From Bacteroides stercoris ATCC 43183 (GTDB lineage: Bacteria; Bacteroidota; Bacteroidia; Bacteroidales; Bacteroidaceae): 64,000 nt of DNA. Made by a program: the position numbers and the translations under genes. The notes under the pieces are model-generated. The model was not told the origin of the DNA and made no database searches. It was given only the letters and a program-made list of their open reading frames with translations. The stretch is taken from the NCBI RefSeq assembly GCF_025147325.1, contig NZ_CP102262.1, positions 2,666,001 to 2,730,000 of the forward strand, in the 5' to 3' direction. Shown piece after piece: positions 54,599 through 63,790 of this stretch; position 1 is the first letter of the stretch; each line of letters opens with the position of its first letter.

Positions 54599-54973
54599 TT
54601 ATAAATCTGTCAGTGTAATCTCCTTCAGGTATATCCTGGTTATCTGGTTTACTATTCCGAGTTTTTGTGCGGCTCTTCCGTATTGTGCATAGAACCGCTC
54701 GGTAATGGGGCTGTTGCAGTTCAGATGTCCTCCCGTGGCTTCGAGAATATCCAGCAGGGATATTTCCATGGCTTTTTTAGCAGGAATATAGGACTGTATT
54801 TCCAGCGGATGTTCCTTTTCTTTCAGGATGATAAGTCCGGCATTGGTGAGCTGTGTCAGCAATACCCGCATCTGCCCTTCTGTAAGTGTGTATGGTTTTA
54901 TGCAAGTACCGTAGTCTCTTGCATAGATGCATTTGAGTACTGCAATGGCAGTCTGTGTTTTGGGCGTTATCAT
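54599..54973 (-). CDS. Rrf2-like winged-helix protein, first gene of the fimbrial operon
   Basis: 124 residues. The N-terminal half fits a winged helix (T-A-I-A-V-L-K-C-I-Y, then L-T-E-G-Q-M-R-V-L-L-T-Q-L-T-N-A-G-L), followed by I-S-L-L-D-I-L-E-A-T-G-G, a segment characteristic of Rrf2 regulators. The middle carries a single Cys rather than the Cys triad of FeS-binding Rrf2 proteins. It lies 15 bases from the DUF3575 gene and ~40 bases from the invertible segment, so it is probably a cotranscribed regulator of the locus. Family call is moderate. Confidence 0.55.
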   Translation of the reverse strand: MITPKTQTAIAVLKCIYARDYGTCIKPYTLTEGQMRVLLTQLTNAGLIILKEKEHPLEIQSYIPAKKAMEISLLDILEATGGHLNCNSPITERFYAQYGRAAQKLGIVNQITRIYLKEITLTDL

Positions 54974-55011
54974 GTAGTTTTCTTGTTTGTTTGATTGTTG
55001 GTATCCGGCCG

Positions 55012-55298
55012 TTACTTTGTAGGTAACGGAAGATTGCCTTTAGGCACCCTGCAGAAGCGTCTGCCGCATATGCATCCGGGTTGTATAACCGATAAAGTTA
55101 TATAACAGACGTTTTCCCGCTTTCCTACCGGAAGGCGGCAAGGGGGGCTTTGCTTTATTGGTTGAAGTCGGTTTGTTCTGTTTTGTCTGCTGCCGGTCTT
55201 TTATGCCGTATATGATAAGATTTTATCTTTTTTATTTTGTTTTTCAAGTTTTATAGTTACTTTTGCGGTAGGAATATCCTCCGTTACCTACAAAGTAA
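55012..55298. promoter_or_regulatory. Putative invertible promoter segment (phase-variation switch)
   Basis: TTACTTTGTAGGTAACGGA (55012-55030) and its exact reverse complement (55280-55298) bound 287 bases; a three-base match continues after one mismatch. The segment holds one promoter (55236-55266) close to the right repeat, now facing right. A tyrosine recombinase gene follows at 55349. Inversion would place the promoter ~65 bases upstream of the Rrf2-like gene and switch the fimbrial operon ON. No gene is seen in 54974-55348. Confidence 0.82.
55236..55266 (+). promoter_or_regulatory. Promoter inside the invertible segment (OFF orientation)
   Basis: TTTG (55236-55239), 18 bases, TACTTTTGC (55258-55266), a Bacteroides-type promoter. 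It reads rightward, away from the fimbrial genes and antisense to the recombinase gene. Confidence 0.7.
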
Positions 55299-55348
55299 TC
55301 CCTTTGTAATAATCTGTATCATAGTTATATACATGGAATGCTCCCTTG

Positions 55349-56305
55349 TCATCCTTGTCGGATACTGCATTTCTTCACGTAAGCGATAATTTTTTTATTG
55401 GTCCTGTCCAGCATTTCGTTTTCGAAGGGTTTCAGATAGGTTTCCGTAACCTTTACCGATGAATGCCCCAGTGCGTTGCTTATTACTCCCACGGCGACTC
55501 TGGTGTGGAACGCCGTTGTTGCCCATGTGTGCCTTGCGGTGTAGGACGACAGCTTTCTGCCCAGTCTGAGGGCTGCCGCCAGCAGTTTGAGTTTCCGGTT
55601 GAATCTCCGCAGGACCTGTTGGTAATGTCGGTATTCTTCACGCCTTCCCAGGGGGAAACGGCAGTTTTCGTCCCCCAGTATGTTGAGCAGGTAGGGCGAG
55701 TCCGTGCGGCGGTCGGCGCATCGGCGGATAAGCTCAGCGGCTTCTTCGGTTACGTGTACACGTATCTGCCTTCCCGTTTTCTGTCTTCGGTAGGTAATTA
55801 CCCCGTCCTTGAAATCGCATTTACGCAGCCTTGCGAGGTCTGCAAACGGCATTCCCCGCAAGAGGAAGAGCAGTGCGAACCATATCTGCGCTTCTTTGAG
55901 TTCCCGGTGCAAGGAAGCGGAGATGTCGAGTGCTTGTCCCATTTCGGCAGGTGGGAGTGCGCGTTTCACGTCGGCACGGGTTCCGGTATATACATGTTTG
56001 AACAGTCCGGGCACGTAGCCGGTGAGGCCTGCCAGCAGCGCGCGGTTGTATACAGCCCGCAACATGCGCAGGTAGGTGGACATGGTGTTCAGCTTGAGCA
56101 TCCTCTCCAGCAGGTGCCTTTCGAATTTGTGTATCGTGGCGATATCAAACACTTTCCGCATGCGTATTTCGTTTTTTGGATGTTCGCTTTCCCAGTACCG
56201 TTGGAAAGCCCGTAGCATGCTGCGGTATACATGGGCGGTTCCGAACCGCCCCTCGTCTTCCAGTTCCTGTATGACTGAAAGCGTAAAGGTTGTTAAATCT
56301 TTCAT
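55349..56305 (-). CDS. Tyrosine recombinase (invertase) beside the promoter switch
   Basis: 318 residues. N-terminal SAM-like core-binding domain (about 1-110), then the catalytic domain with R-G-M-P-F-A-D-L-A-R-L (first Arg region), K in Y-R-R-Q-K-T-G, T-A-R-H-T-W-A (HxxR-type box), L-G-H-S-S-V-K-V and the nucleophile Tyr in T-E-T-Y-L-K-P. The size and motifs match Bacteroidales invertases that flip promoters for surface structures. Its gene lies 50 bases from the right inverted repeat, so it is the likely enzyme of the switch. Confidence 0.9.
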   Translation of the reverse strand: MKDLTTFTLSVIQELEDEGRFGTAHVYRSMLRAFQRYWESEHPKNEIRMRKVFDIATIHKFERHLLERMLKLNTMSTYLRMLRAVYNRALLAGLTGYVPGLFKHVYTGTRADVKRALPPAEMGQALDISASLHRELKEAQIWFALLFLLRGMPFADLARLRKCDFKDGVITYRRQKTGRQIRVHVTEEAAELIRRCADRRTDSPYLLNILGDENCRFPLGRREEYRHYQQVLRRFNRKLKLLAAALRLGRKLSSYTARHTWATTAFHTRVAVGVISNALGHSSVKVTETYLKPFENEMLDRTNKKIIAYVKKCSIRQG

Positions 56306-56647
56306 AATCTGTTGGCTTTATAATATTTACAGTCTTTGCGTGCGCCATTGCTGCACGCGATATAATATATTGCATTTTATTGGAATTTGTTTGCTTGCGG
56401 ACAATGTTCCGGCTTCGCAGAGGCTTTACATCCTCTCTTTGCAGGTACGGACACACCAAGCGTATCGCTACATTGGTTCCTTCCTTGAAGAACCGTTTTT
56501 ATGGGTGCACGCCGAGACGTCAGGAGCGTTGTTCATGCCAAAAGTAGTTTAAGATAGTGTATAGGAAGTAAACGCATGGTCTGTACGGTACAAACAGATG
56601 GTCTGTTTACACCATACAGACCATCTGTTTTAAAAGAAAGCATGCAC
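56306..56647. other. Intergenic region between the recombinase and tamB
   Basis: 342 bases with no convincing gene. It holds a GCGTGC/GCACGC hairpin (56338-56358) near the recombinase start and a perfect 14-bp inverted repeat at 56593-56629. No well-formed promoter for the recombinase was recognised. Confidence 0.5.
56593..56629 (-). terminator. Perfect 14-bp hairpin after tamB
   Basis: AACAGATGGTCTGT and its exact complement enclose a nine-base loop, 19 bases beyond the tamB stop. The T-run on the minus strand is weak, so termination is likely but not certain. Confidence 0.5.
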
Positions 56648-59600
56648 TCATTCTTCCCTTTCCCGTTTGGATTGTGCTTCCGGACGGGATTTCTTTTGAG
56701 GGATACTGTCCGGAGCGGACGTATTCTTCTCCGCTTGTTTCCTTTTCAGCCTTTTCAACTTCCACTTGTTCCAAAAGAGCAGTTCATTCCATTTGTTGAA
56801 ATCCTTCTTGAAGATGATGCCTATACCCTGAGTGGTGAGGTTGGTCTTGGTGTAATAGCGGTCGTTGGTTTCGTTATACGCTTTCAGACGGATATCGCCG
56901 GAACGGTTTACGAGCCATTCGGCTTGGAAGTCACCTACGAAGTTGGTGTTCGCCATCGGATTCTCGCGATAGCCGAAGTTACCGTTTATGAGCAGGCGGT
57001 TATTCAGCAGTTGCCCGGAAAGCATTGTCTCGAACTCCATGTCCGTCCAGCCTTTTTCTCCGGTACTGAAGTTTGTGCCGAAGTTCCAGTTATTGCTGTC
57101 GATAATCTGCGAGAGCGCATTGTTCAGTTGTCCGGAAAGGGTAGAAGAGAGCACGCTCGACATCATGTTGGAGTTGCCGGTGGCGTCTACATTCTCCGGA
57201 GTATAGAACTTGCCGATACCTAAAAGGTAGAGTATCTGCATGTTCATCTGCTCGTCCGTAGGGATATAATTCCGTACCAATGCCTGTACTTCATCGCGTT
57301 CGTTGGGCAGCTCCAGGCTCATTTTGATGTCCGGTGAGGTGAGCTGTCCGGTCAGTGCCATGAGGCAGTTAACCTTGATGTTGGTCTGGTTGACGTAATT
57401 GCCGGCATCGGGAACGAGGTCGTTTAGCGAAGCGGAGTTTACAAGATAGCCTGCCTGGATGTCGAGGGTGGCATTGAGCGGCGCGCCGTTAAAGGTGATG
57501 GTACTTCCGTCTTTGATGATGAAGTCTTTGCGGATAACTTCTTGCAGGCTGAATTTATAAACTCCCTGGCTGATGCGGTAGCTGCCGAACATTTTCACAT
57601 CTCCTTTATTGTAGAATTCGGTGCGGATATTCCCCGTTCCTTTACCGCTGATGTAGTCACCTGCAATGGGGTCCATGATGATTTTCATGGTGGCGTCCGG
57701 AGTTGCGTCTATCAGGAGATTCAGTCGTATGTCGGTGTCACTTTCCTTTTCCATGACTTCTTTCTGCGCCTGCTCGTATTCGGACATCAGCATGATGGAA
57801 TCCTGAAGTACGCGGCGCGGTGTCTTGTCTACGAAGCGTATGAACTGGTTGCTCACTGCCGAGGCGACACCTTCTTTCATATAAGTGAAGTTGGTGTTGC
57901 GGTTGGTGGTCATTGCCACGTCGATATTCACCCCGTCTGCCGCATTGCCGGCAATGGTGGCGTTGCCTGTGCCATACACCGTGCCGTAGAAGGGGAAGTC
58001 GGGTGATTCTTTGGTGTTCATAACCAGCATATTGTCCACATCGAACCGGAAGCGGTATTCCAAATCCTTGAAATGCCGGTAGTGCAGGTAACCGTTGGCT
58101 CTGCCCTGATGCCCTTGCGTATCGAAGATGCGGTTGTTGCGGAAAGTAAGTCCGCCCGGTTCGATAAGTATGCTGTCTTTCAGGGAGAAAGTAGTGTTGA
58201 GTACATCTACCTTGAGGGAGGCGTCACCGAATACGCGACCTTCCATTGTCAGCGCCTTGAACTTGCCGTAGAAATGTACGTGGCCGCTGGCACGCCCGTT
58301 GAATTCAGGGGTGATGCTCTGCATGTAGTGGTGGATGAACTTCAGGTTGGTGCTGTCGGCTTCGATTTGCAAGTCGAGTGCACTGGTGGGCTTTATAGGA
58401 TAGATGTACCCGTATACATGGCTTTTGGCAATGTCTTTCTCGCGGATATGGGCATCCAGGTAGATGCCTTTCACGTCGTGATGCCATTCGCCGTGTATGT
58501 TGGCATCGCCTAAAAGACCCTCGTTCAAGCCGAGGTTGCGTATGAAGAGGTCGGTACTCATCACCGGCTTTTTAAGTATTCCGCTGGCATATGCCGGGCC
58601 CGTGGCCTCGCCTTTGAAGTTGACACCCAGGTCGGCTATATCGAATACGTATCCTATGTTTATCTCTTTCAGGTTCAGGCGTACGGTGTCCTGAGGTTGT
58701 TCGGATACGGTTCCGTTGATTTGCAAGTGACGTTCTTTATGGCTGAAGTAGAAATTGTTGACGTGCACTTTGCCCGAGTCGACCACGATTTGCGAAGGGT
58801 GTATCTTCCATACAGTGTCGTTGAGGATTACGTTCGTTTCCTGTACGTTGACAATCGTTTTCAGGGCGGGTTTCTCTTTTTGGGCTTGACGGGAGGGTTT
58901 TGTGTGTATTTTGTCGTCGCCAGCTTCTTGGGAAGAGTTGCGGACGAATTGAGTGAGAGCCGCTATCTTGCCGCTGTAAGTTACAGCGCTGCTGTTTCCC
59001 CAGTTGAATATGGTTTGTATCCGGTCATCCTTTGCCTTGGCTTCGAGGGCTACGTTTACCGCGCCGGTTGTTTTCCGGTTGGTGAAGCGGACTTTTGCCT
59101 GGAACTGTTCACCCGGATTTTCGCAGAGAACCACGCCCGACTCAAAGAACTTTTCGCCGTAACTCAGCCGCGGGAAGTACCCCTCTACGCGCAACCGTTG
59201 CGCTTTGTCGTTGAAATAACCCTTCAGAGTAGAGTGGGTATATACTTTCAGCGGTATCTGGAATACGGTGGAGAGTATCTCCGTATCGTAGATATGGAGG
59301 TCGAAATGGAAATTGTTTTCTGTTTTCTGCGGTTTCCTGGCGGGCTGTATCAGAGCCGGGATGTAACGCCGCATGATGTTGAGCACGCTGGCGGGTAATG
59401 TCTGATAGGAATAATCGCCTTCAATAGTACCGCGCAGGAAGTTGGAGCTGATAGTCAGCCGTTTCTGGCGCTCGTCGCTCTGAGTGGCAGCAATCCGCAG
59501 GTTGTCCATGAAGAAGTTCTGTTCCGGAGCGATGTATTGGAGACTGTCGACGTTGATTTCACCGTTCATGTCGTTGATGGAGCTACCGGTGAAGTCGGCT

Positions 59601-61201
59601 TTTATCTTTACGGCCAATTCCGTGTCCTTGTATTTGGGTGTGAGGTGCAGGGTGTTGGGGCGGAAATGGTCGATAGCGGCACGGAAGTTGAAGGTGGGTG
59701 TCTTGCCGGCAGTATTGATAGAGCCGTTCAGTTGTATGGCGCCGTTTTCGTCGTTGAGCGATACGTTACCGTTGAAGCCGCCTTGCTTATACTCTCCGTC
59801 CAAAGTGATGTTTTCGTAGGTATAGTCACTGTAGTCTATGGATGCTACCAGCCCTTTCATGGTAATGGCGGGGTATCTTTGGGCATAATGATTGCCTTTG
59901 ACGTCCATGTTGAAGGTGACTTTTCCAAGCTTGTCGTTGTTCAGCATCCTGCCCAGTTCGAATCCGGTTGTCTTTACCGCACCCGAATAAGCGAAATAGC
60001 CTTTGTCTTTGTCGGAACTGAGTTTGACATCTGTCTTGATAGTGCCTATATCCGTGCGGACTTCGCCATAGGTCACCAGGTCCGTGAAGTATCCGGAAAT
60101 CTCTCCACGGAAAGATACCGTGCCCAGATTCTGCAATACCGGAGGAACTCCTTTGTAATCTTTACTCAGGTTGCGTACAAAGAATGCAATACCGTCCGGG
60201 TCGGCATATAAATTGGACAGATTGCCGAATATGTATGCATCTTGCGGATGAGACAGATCCTGCAGGGATACATTGCCTTTCAGCAGGAAGTGGTCGTTGG
60301 AAGAGATAAGCAGCTTCGGGCAGTTGAGCCGGTTGACCGTTCCGGCGGCTTCCATTTCCAACTTCAACTTTTCCTTGAAGGGCTTGAAGGCAGGCACGAA
60401 TGCCGATATATCCTGTAATGCTACTTCCGAAGGCAGCATACGGAACGAAAAACGGACATCATCGGTGAAATGGCCGAGTGATTCCAGGCTGTCGTATTCC
60501 ATACGGATGGTATCCATTGCCAAAGAGGTGTTGGGCAAATCTATGGCGAAGTTCTCTATCCGCATCTTCCGGTTGTTGGCTATTATCTTCAGACTCAGTT
60601 TTTTCAGTTCGAAGCCGGAGTGCTCCTCTTCAACGCTCATTCGCTTGATGGCAGCGTTGACCGAGTCGTTCTGGAGTGCTTTCAGCGAGATGTTGGCAAG
60701 AATGTTGGACAGGCGGATGTGTTGCGGGTTGAACTTGCCCGGAGTGCTTTCGGCCGACAACACATCGTAAGATACCTTTCCGCGCCGTATCAGGAGTGAG
60801 TTGATGCGCAGGTCCAGATTGCTCTTCTTCTTGACGGTGTCTTTGGAAGCGAAAGCATCGAGCACGAATTGGAAGTTGGTGCTTGCCTGGGGAGTAGGTC
60901 TTTCCAGATTGGCATTGAAACTGAAAAGCTGTACGTTACCGATGGATATCTTTCCGCTGAATAGCGGCAGTATCTCGAACTTAGCGGACAGACGGCCTAT
61001 TTTCAGCAACTCTTTTCCCGATTGGTCGTTCAGCACCAGGTCGTCGATGATAATCCGGTTCAGCAGTCCTATGTTTATCCGCCCTACTGTGAGCTCGCTA
61101 CCTAATACGGTGCTCAGCTCCTTGGCAACGAGTACAGACATGCGGTGCTGGACATAAGGAATGTTCAGCAGCAAAATTATTCCGATATAGAGTCCTAACA
61201 C
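56648..61201 (-). CDS. tamB: Translocation and assembly module TamB-like protein
   Basis: 1517 residues beginning at a GTG (61201); in-frame codons extend 17 codons further upstream without ATG, and would add R-W-I-I-G before the membrane helix, so the true start may be upstream at an unusual codon. One N-terminal helix (L-G-L-Y-I-G-I-I-L-L-L-N), then a long run of beta-strand repeats typical of AsmA/TamB bridge proteins, and a C-terminal DUF490 domain (S-L-E-L-P-N-E-R-D-E-V-Q-A-L-V, and later F-S-T-G-E-K-G-W). Spans the periplasm, with roles in outer-membrane protein or lipid delivery. Divergent from tsaD. Confidence 0.88.
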   Translation of the reverse strand: MLGLYIGIILLLNIPYVQHRMSVLVAKELSTVLGSELTVGRINIGLLNRIIIDDLVLNDQSGKELLKIGRLSAKFEILPLFSGKISIGNVQLFSFNANLERPTPQASTNFQFVLDAFASKDTVKKKSNLDLRINSLLIRRGKVSYDVLSAESTPGKFNPQHIRLSNILANISLKALQNDSVNAAIKRMSVEEEHSGFELKKLSLKIIANNRKMRIENFAIDLPNTSLAMDTIRMEYDSLESLGHFTDDVRFSFRMLPSEVALQDISAFVPAFKPFKEKLKLEMEAAGTVNRLNCPKLLISSNDHFLLKGNVSLQDLSHPQDAYIFGNLSNLYADPDGIAFFVRNLSKDYKGVPPVLQNLGTVSFRGEISGYFTDLVTYGEVRTDIGTIKTDVKLSSDKDKGYFAYSGAVKTTGFELGRMLNNDKLGKVTFNMDVKGNHYAQRYPAITMKGLVASIDYSDYTYENITLDGEYKQGGFNGNVSLNDENGAIQLNGSINTAGKTPTFNFRAAIDHFRPNTLHLTPKYKDTELAVKIKADFTGSSINDMNGEINVDSLQYIAPEQNFFMDNLRIAATQSDERQKRLTISSNFLRGTIEGDYSYQTLPASVLNIMRRYIPALIQPARKPQKTENNFHFDLHIYDTEILSTVFQIPLKVYTHSTLKGYFNDKAQRLRVEGYFPRLSYGEKFFESGVVLCENPGEQFQAKVRFTNRKTTGAVNVALEAKAKDDRIQTIFNWGNSSAVTYSGKIAALTQFVRNSSQEAGDDKIHTKPSRQAQKEKPALKTIVNVQETNVILNDTVWKIHPSQIVVDSGKVHVNNFYFSHKERHLQINGTVSEQPQDTVRLNLKEINIGYVFDIADLGVNFKGEATGPAYASGILKKPVMSTDLFIRNLGLNEGLLGDANIHGEWHHDVKGIYLDAHIREKDIAKSHVYGYIYPIKPTSALDLQIEADSTNLKFIHHYMQSITPEFNGRASGHVHFYGKFKALTMEGRVFGDASLKVDVLNTTFSLKDSILIEPGGLTFRNNRIFDTQGHQGRANGYLHYRHFKDLEYRFRFDVDNMLVMNTKESPDFPFYGTVYGTGNATIAGNAADGVNIDVAMTTNRNTNFTYMKEGVASAVSNQFIRFVDKTPRRVLQDSIMLMSEYEQAQKEVMEKESDTDIRLNLLIDATPDATMKIIMDPIAGDYISGKGTGNIRTEFYNKGDVKMFGSYRISQGVYKFSLQEVIRKDFIIKDGSTITFNGAPLNATLDIQAGYLVNSASLNDLVPDAGNYVNQTNIKVNCLMALTGQLTSPDIKMSLELPNERDEVQALVRNYIPTDEQMNMQILYLLGIGKFYTPENVDATGNSNMMSSVLSSTLSGQLNNALSQIIDSNNWNFGTNFSTGEKGWTDMEFETMLSGQLLNNRLLINGNFGYRENPMANTNFVGDFQAEWLVNRSGDIRLKAYNETNDRYYTKTNLTTQGIGIIFKKDFNKWNELLFWNKWKLKRLKRKQAEKNTSAPDSIPQKKSRPEAQSKREREE

Positions 61202-61312
61202 TATACCGATTATCCAGCGTACTGTCGTTTTCAGCGTTCTGATAGGCGGTTATTTTTTTAATTCAGCCAACAAAAATATGAAATAATACGTTATGGATAC
61301 TACTTTTATCAC

Positions 61313-61321
61313 TACTTTTGC
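61313..61321 (+). promoter_or_regulatory. -7 element before tsaD
   Basis: TACTTTTGC, 24 bases before the tsaD ATG, fits the Bacteroides -7 consensus. The -33 box is unclear. Confidence 0.5.
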
Positions 61322-61345
61322 AGCGTTTAAACGTAAATAAACACT

Positions 61346-62365
61346 ATGAGTACAATAATCTTAGGAATTGAATCTTCATGTGATGACACTTCCGCAGCGG
61401 TCATCAAGGATGGCTACCTGCTGTCGAATGTCGTTGCCAGTCAGGCTGTTCACGAAGCTTATGGTGGGGTAGTGCCCGAACTGGCTTCGCGTGCGCATCA
61501 ACAGAATATAGTGCCGGTGGTGCACGAGGCTTTGAAACGTGCCGGAGTTACCAAGGAAGAATTAAGTGCCGTGGCGTTTACGCGCGGTCCGGGACTGATG
61601 GGGTCTTTGCTGGTGGGTGTGTCCTTTGCCAAAGGGTTCGCCCGTGCGTTGGGGATACCTATGATAGATGTCAATCACTTGACCGGACATGTATTAGCTC
61701 ATTTTATTAAAGCGGAAGGTGAAGAGAATGTGCAGCCGGAATTTCCTTTCCTTTGCCTGCTGGTTTCCGGTGGCAACTCTCAGATTATTTTAGTAAAGGC
61801 CTACAACGACATGGAAATCCTGGGGCAGACAATTGATGATGCTGCAGGTGAAGCCATCGACAAATGCTCCAAGGTAATGGGACTGGGTTATCCCGGCGGA
61901 CCGATTATCGACCGGCTTGCCCGCCAGGGAAATCCTAAAGCCTTTACTTTCAGCAAACCGCATATTCCCGGACTGGATTACAGCTTCAGCGGCTTGAAGA
62001 CTTCGTTTCTGTATTCCTTGCGCGATTGGATAAAGGATGACCCCGATTTCATCGAACATCACAAGACAGACCTGGCGGCATCGCTGGAAGCTACTGTTGT
62101 CGATATTCTGATGGATAAGTTGCGTAAAGCGGCAAAACAGTACAAGATAAAGGATGTGGCCGTTGCAGGTGGTGTATCGGCAAACAATGGTCTGCGTAAC
62201 TCATTCCGCGAACATGCTGAGAAGTATGGATGGAATATTTTCATTCCCAAGTTCAGCTATACAACGGATAATGCTGCGATGATTGCCATAACCGGATACT
62301 TCAAGTATTTGGATAAGGATTTCTGTCCGATGGAAGCGCCGGCTTATTCACGTGTCACTTTATAA
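61346..62365 (+). CDS. tsaD: tRNA N6-adenosine threonylcarbamoyltransferase
   Basis: 339 residues, the family size. Motifs: I-E-S-S-C-D-D-T-S-A at the N-terminus, V-P-E-L-A-S-R-A-H, N-H-L-T-G-H-V-L-A-H with the metal-binding His pair (about 111-115), and L-V-S-G-G-N-S-Q. It completes the universal t6A37 modification of tRNAs reading ANN codons, together with TsaB and TsaE elsewhere. Likely cotranscribed with the next gene, which starts 32 bases later. Confidence 0.97.
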   Translation: MSTIILGIESSCDDTSAAVIKDGYLLSNVVASQAVHEAYGGVVPELASRAHQQNIVPVVHEALKRAGVTKEELSAVAFTRGPGLMGSLLVGVSFAKGFARALGIPMIDVNHLTGHVLAHFIKAEGEENVQPEFPFLCLLVSGGNSQIILVKAYNDMEILGQTIDDAAGEAIDKCSKVMGLGYPGGPIIDRLARQGNPKAFTFSKPHIPGLDYSFSGLKTSFLYSLRDWIKDDPDFIEHHKTDLAASLEATVVDILMDKLRKAAKQYKIKDVAVAGGVSANNGLRNSFREHAEKYGWNIFIPKFSYTTDNAAMIAITGYFKYLDKDFCPMEAPAYSRVTL

Positions 62366-62397
62366 GGAAAAAGTATATTGCATATATATAATAAGGT

Positions 62398-62865
62398 ATG
62401 AAGACGGAAGAGAAGGTAGGGGAACTGCTGAAAGCAAAGAATTTCTCCCTTTCCACCGCTGAAAGTTGTACCGGTGGTGGAATAGCTGCCTTGATAACTT
62501 CGGTTCCGGGGAGCTCGGAGTATTTTAAAGGCGGAATTGTGGCGTATTCCAACGAAGTAAAGGCGGATTTGCTCCATGTTTCTGTCGAGACGCTGGCGCA
62601 GTACGGTGCAGTGAGCAGGGAGACGGTTGTTGAAATGGTGAAAGGTGCGATGAAAACGTTGAAAACGGATTGCGCGGTTGCCACTTCGGGAATTGCCGGT
62701 CCCGGTGGCGGTACACCGGAGAAACCGGTAGGTACTGTGTGGATAGCGGCTGCCTGCAAAAACGAAATTGTAACCATGAAGCAGGAAGGTGATCGCGGAA
62801 GGGTGGAAAATGTACAGTCGGCTATTCAAAATGCGCTGTTTATGCTCTGTAGTATGCTGAAATGA
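62398..62865 (+). CDS. pncC: CinA C-terminal-type nicotinamide-nucleotide amidohydrolase
   Basis: 155 residues, the length of the stand-alone CinA-C/PncC domain. Key segments: S-T-A-E-S-C-T-G-G (catalytic Ser/substrate loop, about 20-28), [16 protein letters not shown], and [12 protein letters not shown]. Deamidates NMN to NaMN in pyridine-nucleotide recycling. No N-terminal MoCF-like domain is present, so it is not a full CinA. Confidence 0.92.
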   Translation: MKTEEKVGELLKAKNFSLSTAESCTGGGIAALITSVPGSSEYFKGGIVAYSNEVKADLLHVSVETLAQYGAVSRETVVEMVKGAMKTLKTDCAVATSGIAGPGGGTPEKPVGTVWIAAACKNEIVTMKQEGDRGRVENVQSAIQNALFMLCSMLK

Positions 62866-62907
62866 GGAAAAAATGTTTTCGTACAACGAATTATTTTAGG
62901 AAAAACT

Positions 62908-62938
62908 TGTTTCGTAACGATAAAAGTGCTTACTTTGC
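62908..62938 (+). promoter_or_regulatory. Promoter of the rpmB-rpmG operon
   Basis: TTG near 62907-62909, about 20 bases, then TTACTTTGC (62930-62938), a one-mismatch Bacteroides -7 box, ~50 bases before the rpmB ATG. Confidence 0.5.
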
Positions 62939-62986
62939 GCTCTGTTTGAAATAAGTATAGATAAAAACTATAAAATAAAGATAGAA

Positions 62987-63247
62987 ATGTCGAAGATTTG
63001 TCAAATTACCGGAAAGAAAGCCATGATTGGCAACAATGTTTCACACTCAAAGAGAAGAACAAAAAGAACCTTTGATTTGAACTTGTTTAACAAGAAATTC
63101 TATTATGTAGAACAGGACTGCTGGATCAGTCTGAGCATTTGCGCCAACGGTCTGCGCATTATTAACAAAAAAGGTTTGGATGCTGCTTTGAAGGATGCAG
63201 TAGCTAAGGGTTATTGTGATTGGAAAAGCATTAAAGTAATTGGCTAA
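62987..63247 (+). CDS. rpmB: Large ribosomal subunit protein bL28
   Basis: 86 residues. Landmarks: [24 protein letters not shown] and the C-terminal [14 protein letters not shown]. Lone cysteines only, so the zinc-free form. First gene of a three-gene unit with L33 and DUF4295, 22 bases from the next gene. Confidence 0.97.
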   Translation: MSKICQITGKKAMIGNNVSHSKRRTKRTFDLNLFNKKFYYVEQDCWISLSICANGLRIINKKGLDAALKDAVAKGYCDWKSIKVIG

Positions 63248-63269
63248 AAGTAGAGGAGAATAACTGATT

Positions 63270-63458
63270 ATGGCAAAGAAAGCAAAAGGTAACAGAGTAC
63301 AGGTGATTCTGGAATGCACAGAACACAAGGATAGCGGTATGCCGGGAACTTCTCGTTATATTACAACGAAGAACAGAAAGAACACTACCGAGAGATTGGA
63401 GTTGAAGAAATACAACCCGATTCTGAAGAGAGTAACAGTACACAAGGAAATTAAATAA
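63270..63458 (+). CDS. rpmG: Large ribosomal subunit protein bL33
   Basis: 62 residues. Typical sequence V-I-L-E-C-T-E-H then [13 protein letters not shown] and L-E-L-K-K-Y-N-P. It lacks the paired Cys-x-x-Cys motifs of zinc-binding L33, so it is the C-minus form. Cotranscribed between rpmB and DUF4295. Confidence 0.97.
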   Translation: MAKKAKGNRVQVILECTEHKDSGMPGTSRYITTKNRKNTTERLELKKYNPILKRVTVHKEIK

Positions 63459-63472
63459 TAATAGTATAACCC

Positions 63473-63631
63473 ATGGCAAAGAAAACAGTAGCAAGTTTGC
63501 ACGATGGTTCTAAGGAAGGTCGTGCTTATACGAAGGTTATCAAGATGGTTAAGTCTCCGAAGACCGGTGCTTACATCTTCGATGAGCAAATGGTTCCTAA
63601 CGAAAAAGTACAGGACTTTTTCAAGAAATAA
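63473..63631 (+). CDS. DUF4295 family small protein
   Basis: 52 residues, M-A-K-K-T-V-A-S-L-H to D-F-F-K-K. Basic, no signal peptide. This short family is encoded right after rpmG in many Bacteroidetes genomes, which suggests a ribosome-linked role, but function is not established. It begins 14 bases after rpmG. Confidence 0.88.
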   Translation: MAKKTVASLHDGSKEGRAYTKVIKMVKSPKTGAYIFDEQMVPNEKVQDFFKK

Positions 63632-63671
63632 GATAAATGCAGTTGCTGTAAGGCGCTGATTACTTATAAAG

Positions 63672-63708
63672 CTCCTCTCGCCGATATATCGGCGGGGGGA
63701 TTTTTTTT
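63672..63708 (+). terminator. Intrinsic terminator after the L28-L33-DUF4295 genes
   Basis: Stem CTCGCCGAT with ATCGGCGGG plus flanking pairs, followed by eight T residues (63701-63708). It separates the ribosomal operon from ftsY. Confidence 0.85.
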
Positions 63709-63790
63709 GCTATTAAATCGTTTCGGCTTTTATTATTTGTTAATTTTGTTATATCTTTGTGGCATAATGTATTGTACAAAAAAGTAGACT

